NCBI RefSeq assembly: GCF_021134715.1
Contig: NC_060021.1
Location: 10,448,501 to 10,512,500 of the forward strand
Reading direction: 5' to 3'
Origin: Daphnia pulex
Taxonomy: Eukaryota > Arthropoda > Branchiopoda > Diplostraca > Daphniidae
Length of the DNA: 64,000 bases
Every line of letters begins with the position of its first letter. The first letter of the stretch is position 1. This document shows positions 62,501 through 64,000 of this stretch, one piece after another. The translations under genes were made by a program, and so were the position numbers. Below the pieces are notes generated by a model, which was given only the letters and a program-made list of their open reading frames with translations, did no database searches and was not told where the DNA came from.

Positions 62501-63517
62501 GCATACACCATCAAAATCGCTGACAAACAAACAGGTAAGAATAAACACTTTCCTAAATTTCCCAAGGGTGTTAACTGATTTGTTTTCTTATTGTGATTTA
62601 TCCTCATCATAAGTCATTTGTTCACTATAGTGGGTAATTTGTTGTTTTTGCTTTCGGTCCAGTTATTATGGAGACAAGGGACTGGGCTTCGATTCTGGGT
62701 ATTGCTAGCGGCGTATCTGCCACGATCCTGATTGTGTGCATCGCCATAGGACTGACTGCCAGGTTCCGCCGACAAAATCAACAACCGAACCACGACCGTC
62801 ATCATCCCATTAAAATGGATAGAATAAATGAGACGACGATGACTGTCAACGCTAACGCGGGCGATGAGCTTCAACATAATAATGAAGATCCCGATATCAT
62901 CATTAATAGTAATTCTGGTAGGTCTTACTTGCCTGTCAGGGTTCTACTCTATCCAGCTTTGAGAAATTGACACAAACCTAATACTATGGCAAAGTACCGT
63001 TTCGTTGGAATTGAAACTTCCGGGAAACTTTGTACTTAGTCATTGTGAGAGAAAGTTATGTGACTTAGAAACTATTCCTCAAAGCGTCTTCTTGTTAAGA
63101 TTTCGAATTGAATAAAAACCGGAATATAATTTTCATTTAGTTCACGAACAGCAGTTTCCGGAGCACCTCAATCACGCCTCTGCATCATCAGCTTATCGTG
63201 TAAGTTATAAATTCTAATTTAAAACGGTTCGGTAGCTTTTTTTTCGTTTTTTTATGTAAACATAATTTAACGATTATGCAAACGCATTATAGAGAAATGA
63301 AGCAGCAGATTGGACTCAACGGGAAAATGAATCTACCCACATAAACTATTGTACTCATTCGGATATCGACAAGCCCATCGTCGTTGGAGTTCAATATTAT
63401 CATTCGCTCAACAGACAAGAGGAAACCGGAAAGCCTTGGATGACGGACGATCTGGACACTATCGTCTCCGTCAAAACCCCTTATCGACAGAAACAAATTC
63501 CTGTTCATCTTTTGTAA
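50564..63517 (+). CDS. Sidestep-family Ig/FN3 transmembrane receptor, copy 2
   Basis: Sixteen exons: 50564-50654, 55457-55589, 55764-56017, 56687-56794, 56880-57188, 58957-59105, 59438-59615, 61026-61156, 61342-61501, 61609-61703, 61785-61877, 62024-62162, 62238-62534, 62663-62917, 63141-63199, 63293-63517, giving 891 residues. Domain order and splice phases equal copy 1. Exons 1-6 and 9-13 are almost the same as copy 1; the glutamine run in Ig1 is one residue shorter and exon 12 lacks one alanine. Exons 7-8 (Ig3 end and Ig4 start) differ at many positions. The membrane helix is related (SILGIASGVSATILIVCIAI). Apart from the DPDIIINSNS motif the tail is different, ending QIPVHLL. A GT donor follows the stop at 63525 and an acceptor ends at 63596, so the 3' UTR probably holds one small intron. 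The gene appears intact; function is inferred from the Side family. Confidence 0.91.
52620..55415. other. Copy-2-specific 2.8-kb segment in intron 1
   Basis: Homology to intron 1 of copy 1 stops after about 52610 and resumes at 55415. The segment holds an open frame of 177 aa at 53745-54278 without recognisable motifs and a CRE-like TGACGTCA near 55119-55127. No terminal inverted or direct repeats were recognised at its ends. It may be an insertion or ancestral DNA lost from copy 1. Confidence 0.45.
56040..56420. repeat. Local duplication with about 330-bp offset in intron 3 of copy 2
   Basis: The sequence TTATTCCTGTATTC followed by TTTTTGTTCTCTGTCTG occurs around 56056-56088 and again around 56387-56417. 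Copy 1 has it once (33764-33791). The extra stretch lies between the two. This indicates a copy-2-specific partial tandem duplication with inserted material. Confidence 0.6.
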
Positions 63518-64000
63518 CCGGCAGGTAAAACATTTTAGTGGGTGATGTTAATCGAGGATTCACGGACACTAACAGATTCTGATTCCATCCAAACAGGACC
63601 CACATTTCGACTATCCGTTGGTTGTACACGTAAACAAGCCAGCTGCATGCTCAGCTACCGGAGATTAAATTACTGGTACGGTTGAGCAATAATCGTCCAA
63701 GATCAACATAATTTCGGATTGGCCGCTGACTGTTTCTGAGCGCCACTGGAGTTCAACATCCGCATCCCGCAACGGCAAACGTCTAGTGTCTAGACACCAA
63801 CACAATGAAGAGCGAAAGTCGATATCAACTATTCCTTTGGCGCAACAACCCTCATTCACATTCCTTCAAAGATCTGTGATTTTATTGTAGAAATTGGTGA
63901 GCGTGTAGAACAATCTTATTTAAAAAAAAATCAAATCTTAACTTCAACATTTTCCATCTCTTACATTCAGGACTTGCGCACATACCTCAGCAGTCGACCA
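63518..64000 (+). other. 3' UTR and flank of Sidestep-like gene 2
   Basis: A probable 72-base 3' UTR intron (63525-63596) lies directly after the stop codon. No AATAAA signal was identified with confidence before the window ends. Nothing else was recognised. Confidence 0.4.

Larger units (their letters stand above)
47660..63517 (+). repeat. Tandem segmental duplication, unit 2
   Basis: Second unit of the receptor duplication, in direct orientation, about 19.5 kb downstream of unit 1. It is longer in intron 1 (extra 2.8 kb at 52620-55415) and shorter in intron 5. Identity jumps between near-complete and weak over tens of bases, as listed for unit 1. Confidence 0.85.

Noticed and set aside
62000..62548. 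182-aa minus-strand frame over exons 12-13 of receptor copy 2
   Set aside because: It is antisense to the Ig5/FN3 exons, which have consistent phases and domain motifs on the + strand.
1..64000. CRISPR array, operon structure, or viral/phage genes
   Set aside because: No regularly spaced repeats with unique spacers were seen, all genes are intron-split eukaryotic genes, and no viral protein motif was recognised.

Overview
This is eukaryotic, arthropod-type genomic DNA. Genes are split by many short introns (often 60-120 nt) with GT-AG borders. Their families (white/scarlet-type ABCG half transporter, DENR, puratrophin-like RhoGEF, Sidestep-type Ig receptors, Tyr-Thr-Ala-Pro cuticle-like repeat proteins) suggest a branchiopod crustacean such as Daphnia. 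The genus is an inference. All gene calls come from reading splice sites and reading frames by eye; no database search was run.

Layout. 1-7.15 kb: the 3' part of a + strand RhoGEF of the PLEKHG4/puratrophin-1 type, 13 coding exons in the window, 5' end not seen. 8.8-11.7 kb: a complete 13-exon + strand ABCG half transporter (651 aa). 12.07-12.88 kb: DENR on the - strand (204 aa, 4 exons), convergent with ABCG and divergent from the next unit. 13.2-20 kb: no protein gene, but three sets of good splice sites suggest spliced non-coding transcripts (+, -, +), with two foldback/MITE-like elements and an AT-rich tandem repeat. 20.5-22.6 kb: decayed tandem copies of a cuticle-like repeat gene on the - strand, plus an orphan TATA promoter and first exon. 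22.6-28 kb: mostly unassigned DNA.

28-63.5 kb: a tandem duplication of a Sidestep-family receptor gene, both + strand, 16 coding exons each (901 and 891 aa). Each encodes a signal peptide, five Ig domains, one FN3 domain, one membrane helix and a cytoplasmic tail. The copies form a mosaic. Blocks almost identical in both exons and introns (5' flank plus exon 1; exons 2-5; part of intron 5; exon 6; exons 9-13) alternate abruptly with clearly diverged blocks (intron 1, exons 7-8 and their introns, exons 14-16). This pattern is best explained by patchy gene conversion. The result is two receptors with nearly the same ectodomain, a differing Ig3/Ig4 segment, and largely different tails.

No prokaryotic feature, CRISPR array, rRNA or intact tRNA was seen. 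The most notable items are the conversion mosaic of the receptor pair, the 106-bp perfect hairpin at 14.8-15.0 kb, and the cluster of spliced non-coding units around DENR.
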